A stretch of 64,000 nucleotides of DNA, from contig NZ_JAINRC010000008.1 of NCBI RefSeq assembly GCF_020400655.1, positions 186,001 through 250,000 on the forward strand, given 5' to 3'. Origin of the DNA: Streptomyces spinosus. Its GTDB lineage: Bacteria > Actinomycetota > Actinomycetes > Streptomycetales > Streptomycetaceae. Below the pieces are notes generated by a model, which searched no databases, was not told the origin of the DNA, and saw only the letters and a list, made by a program, of their open reading frames with translations. The translations under genes and the position numbers were made by a program. This document shows, in pieces, positions 1 to 7,665 of the stretch. How positions within the stretch are numbered: the stretch's first letter is position 1; the number at the start of each line of letters is the position of its first letter.

Positions 1-174
1 CGCTACCTGCCGGAGCTTCCCGGGCGCGCCACCGCGCTGCCCCCGGCACGCGGCAGGCTCGCCGTCGGCACCGGTGCCGGACTGGTCTTCCTCGGCGTGG
101 CCGGCGCCTTCTGCATCGGCTTCATGGCCGTGGCTCACATGATGTTCTCCGAGTCCGCCGGCCTGCTGCCGTAG
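1..174 (+). CDS. C-terminal end of a membrane protein (5' truncated)
   Basis: Only the last 57 codons lie in the window, ending with TAG at 172-174. The frame is set by the uniform high-G/C third positions. The visible part has a polar Pro/Arg/Ala stretch and then one hydrophobic helix (core LVFLGVAGAFCIGFMAVAH) close to the C-terminus, so the protein is probably membrane-anchored. The family cannot be named from this tail. Confidence 0.6.
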   Translation, partial: RYLPELPGRATALPPARGRLAVGTGAGLVFLGVAGAFCIGFMAVAHMMFSESAGLLP

Positions 175-192
175 CCCTCCACGCCTGAACGC

Positions 193-224
193 CGAAGGCC
201 CCCCGCTTGCGCGAGGGGCCTTCG
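193..224. terminator. Hairpin terminator between the truncated gene and tRNA-Lys
   Basis: A nearly perfect G/C-rich stem (left arm CGAAGGCCCC at 193, right arm GGGGCCTTCG ending at 224) lies between the plus-strand stop and the 3' end of the minus-strand tRNA. It can serve both convergent transcripts. Confidence 0.75.
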
Positions 225-230
225 ATCACG

Positions 231-304
231 TGCGCCGCCAGGGACTCGAACCCCGGACCCGCTGATTAAGAGTCAGCTGCTCTAACCAACTGAGCTAGCG
301 GCGC
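231..304 (-). tRNA. tRNA-Lys (anticodon CTT)
   Basis: The minus strand folds as a full 74-nt tRNA. The acceptor stem is GCGCCGC/GCGGCGC, the D-arm contains GGTTAGAGC, the anticodon loop is CTCTTAA with anticodon CTT, the T-arm is CGGGGTTCGAGTCCCTG and the discriminator is A. CCA is not encoded. A -10-like TAGTAT reads on the minus strand at 356-361, about 52 nt upstream. The gene is identical over all 74 nt to the plus-strand copy at 7656-7729. Confidence 0.97.
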
Positions 305-400
305 ATGACTCCCGCCCGCCTCGGGTTGTGCTCCCCGCGGCCGGCGACAGAGAAAATACTACCTGGTCCCGCGGGGTGCTCGTGACCACCCGTGTGCCCC

Positions 401-1153
401 TCAGAGCGTCAGCGAGAGGACCACCGGAGCCGCGTTCCGGTTCAGCGTCTCCGCCGCCCGCTTCAGCCGGTGCGCGTGCTCCAGCGGGAGCGAGACGGCC
501 AGGCAGCCGACCGTGGAGCCCGCGGTGAGCGGTACGGCCGCGCAGACCGTGCCGACCGCGTACTCCTGGAGATCGAGCACCGGCACCGTCGGCGGCTGCG
601 ACTCCAGACGGGACAGCAGCAGCTTGTCGCTGGTGATGGTGCGCGAGGTGAGGCGGGCCATCTTGTGCCGGGAGAGGTGATCGCGGCGGGCGTTGTGGTC
701 CAGCTGGGTCAGCAGGCTCTTGCCCACGGCGGTGGCGTGGGCGGAGTAGCGGAAGTCCACCCACTCGTTGACCGCCGGGGCGGCCGGCCCGGCGGCGTAC
801 TGGGTGACCCGGACCTCGCCGTCGAGGTACCGGCTGAGGTAGACGGCCGCGCCGACCGAGTCGCGCAGCCGGTCCAGGGTGAGCTGGAGCTTCTCGCGCA
901 GGGCGCGTTCCCGGTCGTGCGCCGAGGTGATCCGGCGCAGGGTGTCCCCGGTGACGTAGGCCCCGTCGCCGATCTGCTCGACGTACCCCTCCCGGCGCAG
1001 CATGCGCAGCAGGGCGGTGAGCCGCTCGGTGCCGAGGCCGGTGCGGCGGGCCAGTTCGGTGTCGGTGGCGCCGGCGGGGTGCCGGGCCACGGTCTCCAGG
1101 ACGCGCAGCGCGTCCTGCGCGGAGTGGTACGGGGCGGTCGGCTCGATCCTCAT
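401..1153 (-). CDS. IclR-type transcriptional regulator
   Basis: The 250-residue protein has an N-terminal winged helix-turn-helix (about residues 12-65, ending in a typical LRREGYVEQIGDGAYVTGD wing) and a C-terminal effector-binding half (about 80-245) with AVGKSLL and EYAVGTVCAAVPL segments, as in the IclR family. The length suits that family. The ATG at 1151-1153 is preceded by GGGGGAACGAC, a fair ribosome binding site; the frame stays open upstream but without coding character. It lies downstream of, and in the same direction as, the ectoine-type transporter operon, so it may control that cluster. The effector cannot be deduced from sequence. Confidence 0.85.
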   Translation of the reverse strand: MRIEPTAPYHSAQDALRVLETVARHPAGATDTELARRTGLGTERLTALLRMLRREGYVEQIGDGAYVTGDTLRRITSAHDRERALREKLQLTLDRLRDSVGAAVYLSRYLDGEVRVTQYAAGPAAPAVNEWVDFRYSAHATAVGKSLLTQLDHNARRDHLSRHKMARLTSRTITSDKLLLSRLESQPPTVPVLDLQEYAVGTVCAAVPLTAGSTVGCLAVSLPLEHAHRLKRAAETLNRNAAPVVLSLTL

Positions 1154-1282
1154 GTCGTTCCCCCTCGGCCACGACCCGGGTCGGCGGATCGTCTCCACGA
1201 TAGCCGTCAAAGCGGCACGGGGGGCAGGGGGTTGCGAGATTGCGCCCCGCGCGTCCGTGCCGCCAACCGGGGCGAAAACCCG

Positions 1283-1296
1283 CTGGCATATGCCAG
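1283..1296. promoter_or_regulatory. Perfect 14-bp palindrome upstream of the IclR-type gene
   Basis: CTGGCATATGCCAG is self-complementary and A/T-rich at its centre, about 130 bp upstream of the regulator start. Its core GGCATATGCCAG recurs at 6995-7006 except for the last base, beyond the other end of the cluster. Its use as an operator is a guess from position and symmetry. Confidence 0.35.
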
Positions 1297-1350
1297 GGTC
1301 ATTCCCCAGCGAGTGGACCTCGGCCGTTCCGCCGTGGCCCCGCGCACGGG

Positions 1351-1412
1351 GCGCACTTTCGCGGCAGTGCGCCCCACGGCAGCGCACTTTCGCGGCAGTG
1401 CGCCCCACAGCA
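1351..1412. repeat. Two tandem copies of a 31-bp unit, each with an inner inverted repeat
   Basis: The units at 1351-1381 and 1382-1412 differ at one base. Each contains GCGCAC and GTGCGC as a 6-bp inverted repeat around a 10-bp loop. They sit between the regulator and the transporter ATPase gene, so they could act as a terminator or attenuator for the transporter mRNA or as regulator binding sites. Confidence 0.6.
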
Positions 1413-1419
1413 GCGCGCC

Positions 1420-2202
1420 TCACAGCACCGCGCTGATGAAATCCCGCGTGCGCTCCCGCTCCGGGTCGCCGAAGATCTTCTCCGGCGGCCCCGCCTCGAT
1501 GACCCGGCCCGCGTCGAACATCAGCACCTGGTCGGAGATGTCCCGGGCGAAGCCCATCTCGTGCGTCACGCACAGCATCGTGATGTCCGTGCTGCGCGCG
1601 ATGTCCCGCAGCAGGTCGAGCACGCCCGCGACCAGCTCGGGGTCGAGTGCGGAGGTCACCTCGTCCAGCAGCAGCACGCGGGGCCGCATCGCCAGCGCCC
1701 GGGCGATCGCCACCCGCTGCTGCTGCCCGCCGGACAGCCGGGTCGGCTTCGCGTCGCACTTGTCCGCCAGGCCCACCAGGTCCAGCAGCTCCCGGGCCCG
1801 CGCCTCCGCCTCGTCCCCGGACAGGCCGAGCACCCGGACCGGCGCCTCGGTGAGGTTCCGCAGCACCGACATGTTCGGGAACAGGTTGAACTGCTGGAAC
1901 ACCATCCCGATCTTCTTGCGGACCTCCCGGACCTGCTTCTCCGGCGCCGGGAACAGCCGCTGCCCGTCCACGGTGATCGTGCCCTCGTCCGGCTTCGCGA
2001 GGGTCATCAGCAGCCTGAGGATCGTGGTCTTGCCGGAGCCGGACGGACCGATCAGGGTGACGTGCCGGCCCGCGTCCACGGACAGGTCCAGGCCGTCGAG
2101 GACGGTGTTGTCCCCGAACCGCTTGGTCACGCCCTCCAGGCGGATCAGCTCGGTCGGCAGGGTGCCGGTCACGGCCGGCTGCTTGCGGGTCTCAACGGAC
2201 AA
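1420..2202 (-). CDS. ehuA: Ectoine/polar amino acid ABC transporter ATPase (EhuA-like)
   Basis: This 260-residue cytoplasmic ATPase should drive import through the two permeases encoded just upstream. Walker A GPSGSGKTT is at about 52-60, the ABC signature LSGGQQQR at about 156-163 and Walker B VLLLDE at about 176-181, with the D-loop SALD following. The LLMTLAKPDEG segment after Walker A resembles EhuA proteins more than general glutamine transporters (a judgement from memory). A TTG start at 2202 is favoured because GGAG lies 7 nt upstream; it overlaps the permease gene by 11 nt, which implies translational coupling. It is the last gene of a four-gene operon. Substrate assignment rests mainly on the binding protein. 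Confidence 0.8.
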   Translation of the reverse strand: MSVETRKQPAVTGTLPTELIRLEGVTKRFGDNTVLDGLDLSVDAGRHVTLIGPSGSGKTTILRLLMTLAKPDEGTITVDGQRLFPAPEKQVREVRKKIGMVFQQFNLFPNMSVLRNLTEAPVRVLGLSGDEAEARARELLDLVGLADKCDAKPTRLSGGQQQRVAIARALAMRPRVLLLDEVTSALDPELVAGVLDLLRDIARSTDITMLCVTHEMGFARDISDQVLMFDAGRVIEAGPPEKIFGDPERERTRDFISAVL

Positions 2203-2842
2203 GGCGTCGCTCCAGGGTGCGCAGACAAAGGGAGGCCAGGTAGGAGACGACGATGAAGGCGACCCCGATCACCGTCAGGGGCTCGGTGAACTGGAAGTGC
2301 TGCTGGGAGACGAGCCGCGCCCGGCCCAGCATCTCCAGCACGCCGATGGTCATCAGCATCGGCGTGTCCTTCAGCATCGCGATGACGTAGTTGCCGAGCG
2401 GCGGCACCACCCGGCGCACGGCCTGCGGCAGCACCACCGCCGTCCAGGTCCGCCGCACCGGCAGGCTGAGCGCGGTCGCGGCCTCCCACTGGCCCGCCGG
2501 CACCGCCTCGATGCCGGCGCGGTAGACCTGCATCGTGTATGTCGAGTAGTGCAGCCCGAGCCCGAGGACGCCGGTGGTCAGAGGGGACAGGGTCACACCC
2601 GCCTCGGGCAGCACGTAGAACAGGAAGAACAGCTGCACCAGCAGCGGGGTGTCCCGCACGAACTCCGTGAGGACCCCCACCGGCCAGCGCACCCACCGGG
2701 TCGGCGTCCGCAGCAGCAGCGTCCACACCAGCCCCAGCGCGAACGAGATCAGCGACCCCAGGGCCAGCGCCTCCAGGGTGACGACCAGGCCCTTGCAGAA
2801 GTACGGCAGGAAATCGGCGACCGCTCCCCAGTCCCAGGTCAT
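2192..2842 (-). CDS. ehuD: ABC transporter permease (EhuD-like)
   Basis: A 216-residue inner-membrane protein of the HisM/GlnP type with about five hydrophobic helices. It carries the conserved cytoplasmic loop (EAATALSLPVRRTWTAVVLP, about residues 125-144) that docks on the ATPase. Its ATG at 2840-2842 overlaps the TGA of the preceding permease by 4 nt, and its own stop lies inside the start region of the ATPase gene. The two permeases should form the heteromeric channel of an uptake system for ectoine or a similar polar solute. Which one is EhuC and which EhuD is assigned from gene order only. Confidence 0.78.
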   Translation of the reverse strand: MTWDWGAVADFLPYFCKGLVVTLEALALGSLISFALGLVWTLLLRTPTRWVRWPVGVLTEFVRDTPLLVQLFFLFYVLPEAGVTLSPLTTGVLGLGLHYSTYTMQVYRAGIEAVPAGQWEAATALSLPVRRTWTAVVLPQAVRRVVPPLGNYVIAMLKDTPMLMTIGVLEMLGRARLVSQQHFQFTEPLTVIGVAFIVVSYLASLCLRTLERRLVR

Positions 2843-3486
2843 CGGGCCACCCCCGCCTTGAGCCGGCGCTCGAGACCCCGCATCCCACGGGTGAGCAGGA
2901 ACGCGATCACGAAGTAGATCAGCAGCAGGTACGCGTAGATCCGGCCGCTCTGCTGGAGGGCGAGACGGACCAGGTTGCCGCTGAAGGCCAGGTCTCCCAT
3001 GCCCGTGATGGACACCAGCGCGGTGCCCTTGAGCAGCTCGACCAGCAGGTTGGAGAAGGACGGGATCATCTCCGGCACCGCCTGCGGCAGCAGGATCAGC
3101 CGCAGCCGCTGCCAGGGCGAGAAGCCGAGCGCGATCCCGCCCTCCAGCTGGGCCGGGTCCACCGCCGCGAGGGCGCCGCGCACGATCTCCGCGCCGTACG
3201 CGCCGTAGGTCAGGCCCAGCGCGAGCGTGCCCGCCCACATCGGCACCAGCTGCCAGCCGAACGCGACCGGCAGCACGAAGAACACCCAGAAGATCATCAC
3301 CAGCGCCGAGATGCCGCGGAACACCTCGGTGTAGAACGCCGCGACGAAGCGGACGAGCCGCGACCGGTGGGTGCGGGCGGCACCGACGACGAACGACACC
3401 GCGGTGGCGAGCAGCGCGCCGTACACCAGCAACTGGAGCGTGGTGCCCGTGCCCCGCAGGACGAGTTCCCAGAGTCCCGCAGTCAT
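2839..3486 (-). CDS. ehuC: ABC transporter permease (EhuC-like)
   Basis: A 215-residue HisQ/GlnP-type permease with about five membrane segments. FRGISALVMIFWVFFVLP (about residues 57-74) and a GGIALGFSPWQRLRLILLP docking loop are typical of this subfamily. The start is taken as the ATG at 3484-3486, which shares its A with the TGA of the binding-protein gene; AAGGAG is 11 nt upstream. A GTG at 3495 is possible but too close to that ribosome site. The overlap with both neighbours shows a single polycistronic message. Confidence 0.78.
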   Translation of the reverse strand: MTAGLWELVLRGTGTTLQLLVYGALLATAVSFVVGAARTHRSRLVRFVAAFYTEVFRGISALVMIFWVFFVLPVAFGWQLVPMWAGTLALGLTYGAYGAEIVRGALAAVDPAQLEGGIALGFSPWQRLRLILLPQAVPEMIPSFSNLLVELLKGTALVSITGMGDLAFSGNLVRLALQQSGRIYAYLLLIYFVIAFLLTRGMRGLERRLKAGVAR

Positions 3487-4400
3487 CAGCCGCACAACTC
3501 CTTCGCGGTCAGGGTCGTCATCTCGGCCTTGGTGAAGCCGAACGGCCGTACGATCCGGTACAGCTCACCGCTGCGGCGCAGCTTGCGCAGCTCGGCGTTG
3601 AAGGCGTCGCGCAGCCGGGTCTCCTCCGGCCGGAACGCGAACGCGCCGCCGTCCACTTTCGGTCTTCCGTCGACGAGCGCGACGAACGGCTCGGTCGACT
3701 CGGCCTTGGCGGAGCCCCGGGCGACGAGCCGGGCGGTGACGGCCGTGGCCGCGAACAGGTCGACCCGCCCCGACTCCACCGCGTTCAGCCCGGCGACCTG
3801 GTCCGGCACGATGACGAGGTCGCTTTCCCGGTAGCCCGCCTCCACGGCGTGCTGGATCTGCGCGTACCCGGTGCCGGTGGCCGCCTTGGCGTGCCTGCGC
3901 AGCGCGTCCGCGTAGGTGCGCAGGCCCAGCGGGTTGCCCTTGCGGACGACGAAGGCGTCCGGCATCCGGTAGTCGGGATCGGCGAAGATCACCTGCTCGC
4001 AGCGGTCCGGGGTGACGTACATGCCCGCGGCCACCACGTCGAACTGCTGCGACTTCAGTCCGGGGATCAGCGAGCCGAACTCCGTCGGCACCGGCTGCAC
4101 CCGGTCCACGCCGAGCCGCTTGAAGACCGCCTTCGCCAGCTCCGGCGCCTCCCCGGTCAGCTCGCCGTTCCTGTCGATGTACCCGAAGGGGATCTCCCCG
4201 GCGATCCCGAGCCGTACGACACCCTGCGCGCGCAGCCGGTCCAGCAGGTCGCCGCCGTTCTTCCCGGACGCCGACGCCACCCGGGTGCAGCCCGCCGCGC
4301 CCAGCGCGCCGAAGGCGGCGAGACCCGCGAGCACCGAGCGCCGGGTGTGCCCGTGGTCCGGCCGGAGAGTGTGCACGTCCTTGCCAAGTGGTGGAGCCAT
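3486..4400 (-). CDS. ehuB: Solute-binding lipoprotein, ectoine/hydroxyectoine type (EhuB-like)
   Basis: This is the extracytoplasmic receptor of the transporter. It has a twin-arginine-like signal (TRRSVLAGLAAFGALG) and a lipobox LGAAGC with Cys38 as the expected lipid-modified residue. The family-3 binding fold follows. The stretches GEAPELAKAVFKRLG, EFGSLIPGLKSQQFDVVAAG and MYVTPDRCEQVIF closely resemble EhuB proteins as I remember them, which is the main ground for the ectoine call over glutamate or glutamine. The start is set at the ATG 4398-4400; no strong ribosome site is visible and an in-frame TTG at 4418 is an alternative. First gene of the operon. Confidence 0.78.
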   Translation of the reverse strand: MAPPLGKDVHTLRPDHGHTRRSVLAGLAAFGALGAAGCTRVASASGKNGGDLLDRLRAQGVVRLGIAGEIPFGYIDRNGELTGEAPELAKAVFKRLGVDRVQPVPTEFGSLIPGLKSQQFDVVAAGMYVTPDRCEQVIFADPDYRMPDAFVVRKGNPLGLRTYADALRRHAKAATGTGYAQIQHAVEAGYRESDLVIVPDQVAGLNAVESGRVDLFAATAVTARLVARGSAKAESTEPFVALVDGRPKVDGGAFAFRPEETRLRDAFNAELRKLRRSGELYRIVRPFGFTKAEMTTLTAKELCG

Positions 4401-4488
4401 GGCGGCGCGGCTACCCAAGCGGAATCAGGCTATGCGCCCTGGTTCTCCGGGCCGGTGACACGCCCTCCGGCCGACGCGCGCCGGCTGT

Positions 4489-5442
4489 TCAGTGGCCCGG
4501 CACGTACCCGCGCGTCTTGTCGACCACGTTGGGCAGGGATCTGCCCGCCGCCCACCGCTCGTACAACTCCACGAACTGCGCGCCCAGTTCGTCCCGCCAG
4601 CCGACCGTGTCCCCGCTCATGTGCGGGGACACGACCAGCCCCGGCAGCCCCCACAACGGGCTGTCCCCGGGCAGCGGTTCGGTCGTGAACACGTCCAGGG
4701 CCGCGCCCGCGATCCAGCGCCGGGCCAGCGCGCGGGCGAGGGCCTCCTCGTCGACCAGGTCGCCCCGGCCGACGTTCACGAAGAACGCCGAGGGCTGCAT
4801 CACGCCGAACCGGTGCGCGTCGAACATGCGGTACGTCCGCTCGGTCAGCGGAGCCGCCGCGATCACCCAGTCCGCGCGGGAGATCAGCCGGTCCAGGTCG
4901 TCCGGGCCGTGCACACCGATGCGCGGCACCCGCCCGACCAGGGCCGTCGTCACCCCCAGGGCCTTCAGCGTCCGGACGATCGCCCGGCCGATCGGGCCCG
5001 AGCCGACCACGCACGCGCGCGTGCCCGCCACCCGCCGCGTCTCCCGGTGCCGCCAGACCCGCTCCCGCTGGAGCTCCAGGGTCCGCGGCAGGTCCTTGGC
5101 GGCGGCCAGCACCAGGGCCGCCACGTACTCGGCGACCGGCTGGTCGAAGATCCCGCGCGCGTTCGTCACCACCGTGTCCGACGCGACCAGCTCCGGGCAC
5201 ATCAGATGGTCCACGCCGGCGCTCGCGGTGTGCACCCAGCGCGGCCGGGGCCCCTCGCCGGGCCACGCCCGCCGCACCGCGTGCGAGGTGAAGTCCCACA
5301 CCAGCAGCACGTCCGCGCCGGGCAGCCGCTCGGCCAGGTGCGCCGCGTCCGTGCGCAGGATCCGGGCGCGGCCGGTGAGACGGCCGAGCCGGGGCGGCGG
5401 ATCGGCGTCGAGGACGAGAACGGTGGGGAGGGTCGGCGTCAT
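4489..5442 (-). CDS. D-2-hydroxyacid dehydrogenase, NAD(P)-dependent
   Basis: A 317-residue cytoplasmic enzyme of the D-isomer-specific 2-hydroxyacid dehydrogenase family, which interconverts 2-oxo and 2-hydroxy acids. It shows the dinucleotide-binding GSGPIGRA near the middle, the substrate-binding FFVNVGRGDLVDE segment with its Arg, and a late SPHMSG His that pairs with an acidic residue for catalysis. The ATG at 5440-5442 has GGGAG 9 nt upstream. It is on the same strand as the transporter operon and 88 bp upstream of its first gene, so it probably belongs to the same catabolic unit. The substrate is unknown. Confidence 0.85.
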   Translation of the reverse strand: MTPTLPTVLVLDADPPPRLGRLTGRARILRTDAAHLAERLPGADVLLVWDFTSHAVRRAWPGEGPRPRWVHTASAGVDHLMCPELVASDTVVTNARGIFDQPVAEYVAALVLAAAKDLPRTLELQRERVWRHRETRRVAGTRACVVGSGPIGRAIVRTLKALGVTTALVGRVPRIGVHGPDDLDRLISRADWVIAAAPLTERTYRMFDAHRFGVMQPSAFFVNVGRGDLVDEEALARALARRWIAGAALDVFTTEPLPGDSPLWGLPGLVVSPHMSGDTVGWRDELGAQFVELYERWAAGRSLPNVVDKTRGYVPGH

Positions 5443-5544
5443 GCGGGCTGGCTCCCGGCGTCTGACATGCGCTGACAGCGCGCGGATGGACCACGCTCGC
5501 ACCCCGGCCCACCTTCGTCAACACGGGCGTACCCACGATGCGTT

Positions 5545-5579
5545 GCCCGCCGGTCTCCCAGCGTGAGACCGGGGCGGGC
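5545..5579. promoter_or_regulatory. Long inverted repeat in the divergent promoter region
   Basis: GCCCGC plus CGGTCTC on the left are matched by GAGACCG plus GCGGGC on the right, with a short asymmetric bulge and a 7-nt loop. The element lies between the divergent hydroxyacid dehydrogenase and EutA-like genes. It may be an operator for a dimeric regulator or a leader hairpin of either message. Confidence 0.45.
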
Positions 5580-5726
5580 CAGGGGCGGTGATCCCGGCCG
5601 GCCGGTCACGATGTGGGCTGCGCCGCGCCGATTGGGTACCCGGACCGTGGGGCCTTGTCGGCCGCTGCTCGACGCGGCTGCCCGTGCACGGCCCGCACCG
5701 CCCGACCAGACGCAGGAAGGCTGGAC

Positions 5727-6458
5727 ATGACCGCACTCGGATTCCTCTACCCGGGCCACTTTGCCGAGGACGACTATCCACGCATCGAGCAGCTCCTGGG
5801 CAGCGACATCCGGGTGGACCTGGTCCACACCGACATCGGCGAGGACGCGCACCGGGTGGACGCCCTGCGCGAGCTGGGCTCCGCCGACCGGCTGGCCCAG
5901 GGCCTGGAGGGGCTGCGGCTGTCCGGCGTCGAGACGGTGGTGTGGGCGTGCACCAGCGGCGGCTTCGTGCACGGCTGGGAGGGCGCGCAGGAGCAGGTGC
6001 GCAACCTGGCCCGGGTGGCCGGCATGCCGGCATCGTCGACGTCGTTCGCCTTCGTGCACGCGGCCCGGGAGATCGGCGTACGGCGGGTCGCAGTCGGCGC
6101 GACCTACCCCGAGGACGTCACCGCGCTGTTCGCCGAGTTCCTGCGGGCCGGCGGCCTGGAGGTGGCCGGCACCCGGTCCTCGGGGGTCCTCACGGCGGCG
6201 GAGGCCGGCGGCTGGGGCGAGGAGGACGTGCTGACGCTGGCACGCGCGGCCGACTCCGCCGACGCGGAGGCCGTCCTGCTGCCGGACACGGCCCTGCACA
6301 CGGCCGCGCACCTCTCCCTCCTGGAGAAGGCCCTGTCCAAGCCGGTGCTCACCGCCAACCAGGTCACGGTCTGGGAGGGGCTGAGGCTCGCGGACCGCCG
6401 GGTGAACGCACCGGCCCTCGGCACCCTGTTCACCCGGCAGCCGCTGGTGCAGGTCTAG
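5727..6458 (+). CDS. Asp/Glu racemase-fold protein, maleate isomerase family (EutA-like)
   Basis: A 243-residue protein of the maleate cis-trans isomerase / arylmalonate decarboxylase superfamily. The first active-site cysteine is present (Cys75 in VVWACTSGGF). The second catalytic Cys position in the AVLLPDTALHTAA segment is occupied by Asp187. Two-base racemases and maleate isomerases need both cysteines, so ordinary isomerase chemistry is doubtful. Placement beside an EhuABCD-like transporter makes EutA of ectoine catabolism the likeliest relative. The ATG at 5727 follows CAGGAAGG. No ectoine hydrolase or deacetylase gene is visible nearby. Confidence 0.72.
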   Translation: MTALGFLYPGHFAEDDYPRIEQLLGSDIRVDLVHTDIGEDAHRVDALRELGSADRLAQGLEGLRLSGVETVVWACTSGGFVHGWEGAQEQVRNLARVAGMPASSTSFAFVHAAREIGVRRVAVGATYPEDVTALFAEFLRAGGLEVAGTRSSGVLTAAEAGGWGEEDVLTLARAADSADAEAVLLPDTALHTAAHLSLLEKALSKPVLTANQVTVWEGLRLADRRVNAPALGTLFTRQPLVQV

Positions 6459-6587
6459 GGCCTCTCGTTCGGATCACGCCGGGACGCGGCCCGGCCGGCC
6501 GGGGGGCCTCTTGCGCCGGCGCGGGACAATGGACGGTGGCCCACCTGAAGGCGGCGCCCACCGAACCGTACGAGGAGGAGACCAGAC

Positions 6588-6956
6588 ATGGCGGAGCCCA
6601 CGCCGCGTCGTCACGAACCGCGGCTACGCCCCGCGCCCCTGCTCTTCGAGCCGGCGGAGGCGGCCGCCGACCCCGAGCACTTCTTCGCCCTGGAGTCGAT
6701 CGACGACCCGCGGGCGCTGCTGGCCCGGGCGACGGAGCTGACGCAGGCGTTCCGCGCGGCCGCCGACCGGGCCGTGGAGTTCCAGGCCATCGCGGCCGCC
6801 CAGCTCGCCGACCCGCGCCGGTTCGACCGGCTGACCCCGGCGGACATCGCCGAGCGGGCGGAGTGGACGGAGGACTACGCGAAGAAGATGGTCGAGTTCG
6901 GGCGGGACCTGATGCGCGGAGAGGGCGAGGGACGGTCCGGCGCCGACCCCGTCTGA
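6588..6956 (+). CDS. Conserved hypothetical protein, 122 aa
   Basis: The start is well supported by GAGGAGGAGACCAGAC directly before the ATG at 6588. The product is acidic and mostly alpha-helical in appearance, with an Ala/Arg-rich centre and no signal peptide, membrane helix or cysteine. I do not recognise the family. It follows the EutA-like gene by 129 bp on the same strand, but that gap leaves room for its own promoter. Confidence 0.7.
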   Translation: MAEPTPRRHEPRLRPAPLLFEPAEAAADPEHFFALESIDDPRALLARATELTQAFRAAADRAVEFQAIAAAQLADPRRFDRLTPADIAERAEWTEDYAKKMVEFGRDLMRGEGEGRSGADPV

Positions 6957-7095
6957 CGCTCGCGGCACCCCCCGGCCTCCTGGGGCACCCGCACGGCATA
7001 TGCCAGGCGGGCAAGATACTCCTCCCCGACGCCGCTGTCCCGGTTTTCGGCAACCCAGGAGAACGGTCCGCTCACTCGCTGTAGACCTGGGTGTC

Positions 7096-7665
7096 ATGAC
7101 CAGCGCCCCGAACGTCACCCGTGTCAGCGCCGACGGCGTCGCCTGGCTCGCCTCGGCGGCACCGTACCCCCGCAGCACCCTCGCCCTGTGGGAGGAGCGC
7201 CCGGACGCCCCGGTCGTCCTGCCCTGCGGCACCGTCTTCGACGTGGTGAGCGCGCCCACGGTCTTCGGCCGCCGCATGCTGGACCGGCTCTGGGACGAGG
7301 GCGCGGGCTCGGGCCCTGTCGCGGTGTTCCGGGGGCGGACGCTGCTGTTCGCGGCCCCGGGGACGGCCCAGCGGCTGCCGTCGCTGCTGGACTGGGAGGA
7401 GTGGGGGTCCCGGCGGGCCCGCGCGGTACCGCCGCTGCTGTGCCACGGCATCGGCGACGCGATCACCGCACCGCCCCTGAACTGCGACGACGCAAGTGGC
7501 GCCGCCCGCTGGCTGGTCGCCCCGGACACCCGGCACCCGTGGCTGCCGGGGCCCGAGGTGCTGCTCTGGGCGGCCGTGCGGGCGGCCCGGCCTGCCGTGC
7601 GGATATCGATTTTTCCTCCCGCCGACCAGGATGCTAAGGTCTACGACGTCAGCAGGCGCCGCTAG
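7096..7665 (+). CDS. Conserved hypothetical protein, 189 aa, running into tRNA-Lys
   Basis: The GTGTC before the ATG at 7096 gives a weak ribosome site, but coding bias begins here. The body (VSADGVAWLASAAPYPRSTL, later CHGIGDAI) faintly recalls actinobacterial proteins annotated as bifunctional primase/polymerase N-terminal domains; that is a weak impression. The last 17 or so codons (from RISIFPP on) are A/T-richer and lie over the tRNA promoter. The stop TAG uses bases 8-10 of the tRNA. The natural stop codon may therefore have been lost, with reading continuing into the tRNA gene. Confidence 0.65.
   Translation: MTSAPNVTRVSADGVAWLASAAPYPRSTLALWEERPDAPVVLPCGTVFDVVSAPTVFGRRMLDRLWDEGAGSGPVAVFRGRTLLFAAPGTAQRLPSLLDWEEWGSRRARAVPPLLCHGIGDAITAPPLNCDDASGAARWLVAPDTRHPWLPGPEVLLWAAVRAARPAVRISIFPPADQDAKVYDVSRRR

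Noticed and set aside
1154..1759. Upstream extension of the IclR-type protein
   Set aside because: It would cross the 31-bp repeats and overlap the ATPase gene; the ATG at 1153 has a ribosome site and the family length.
392..2917. Long plus-strand frame opposite the IclR-type and transporter genes
   Set aside because: Composition is that of a shadow frame, and the minus-strand proteins are clearly real.
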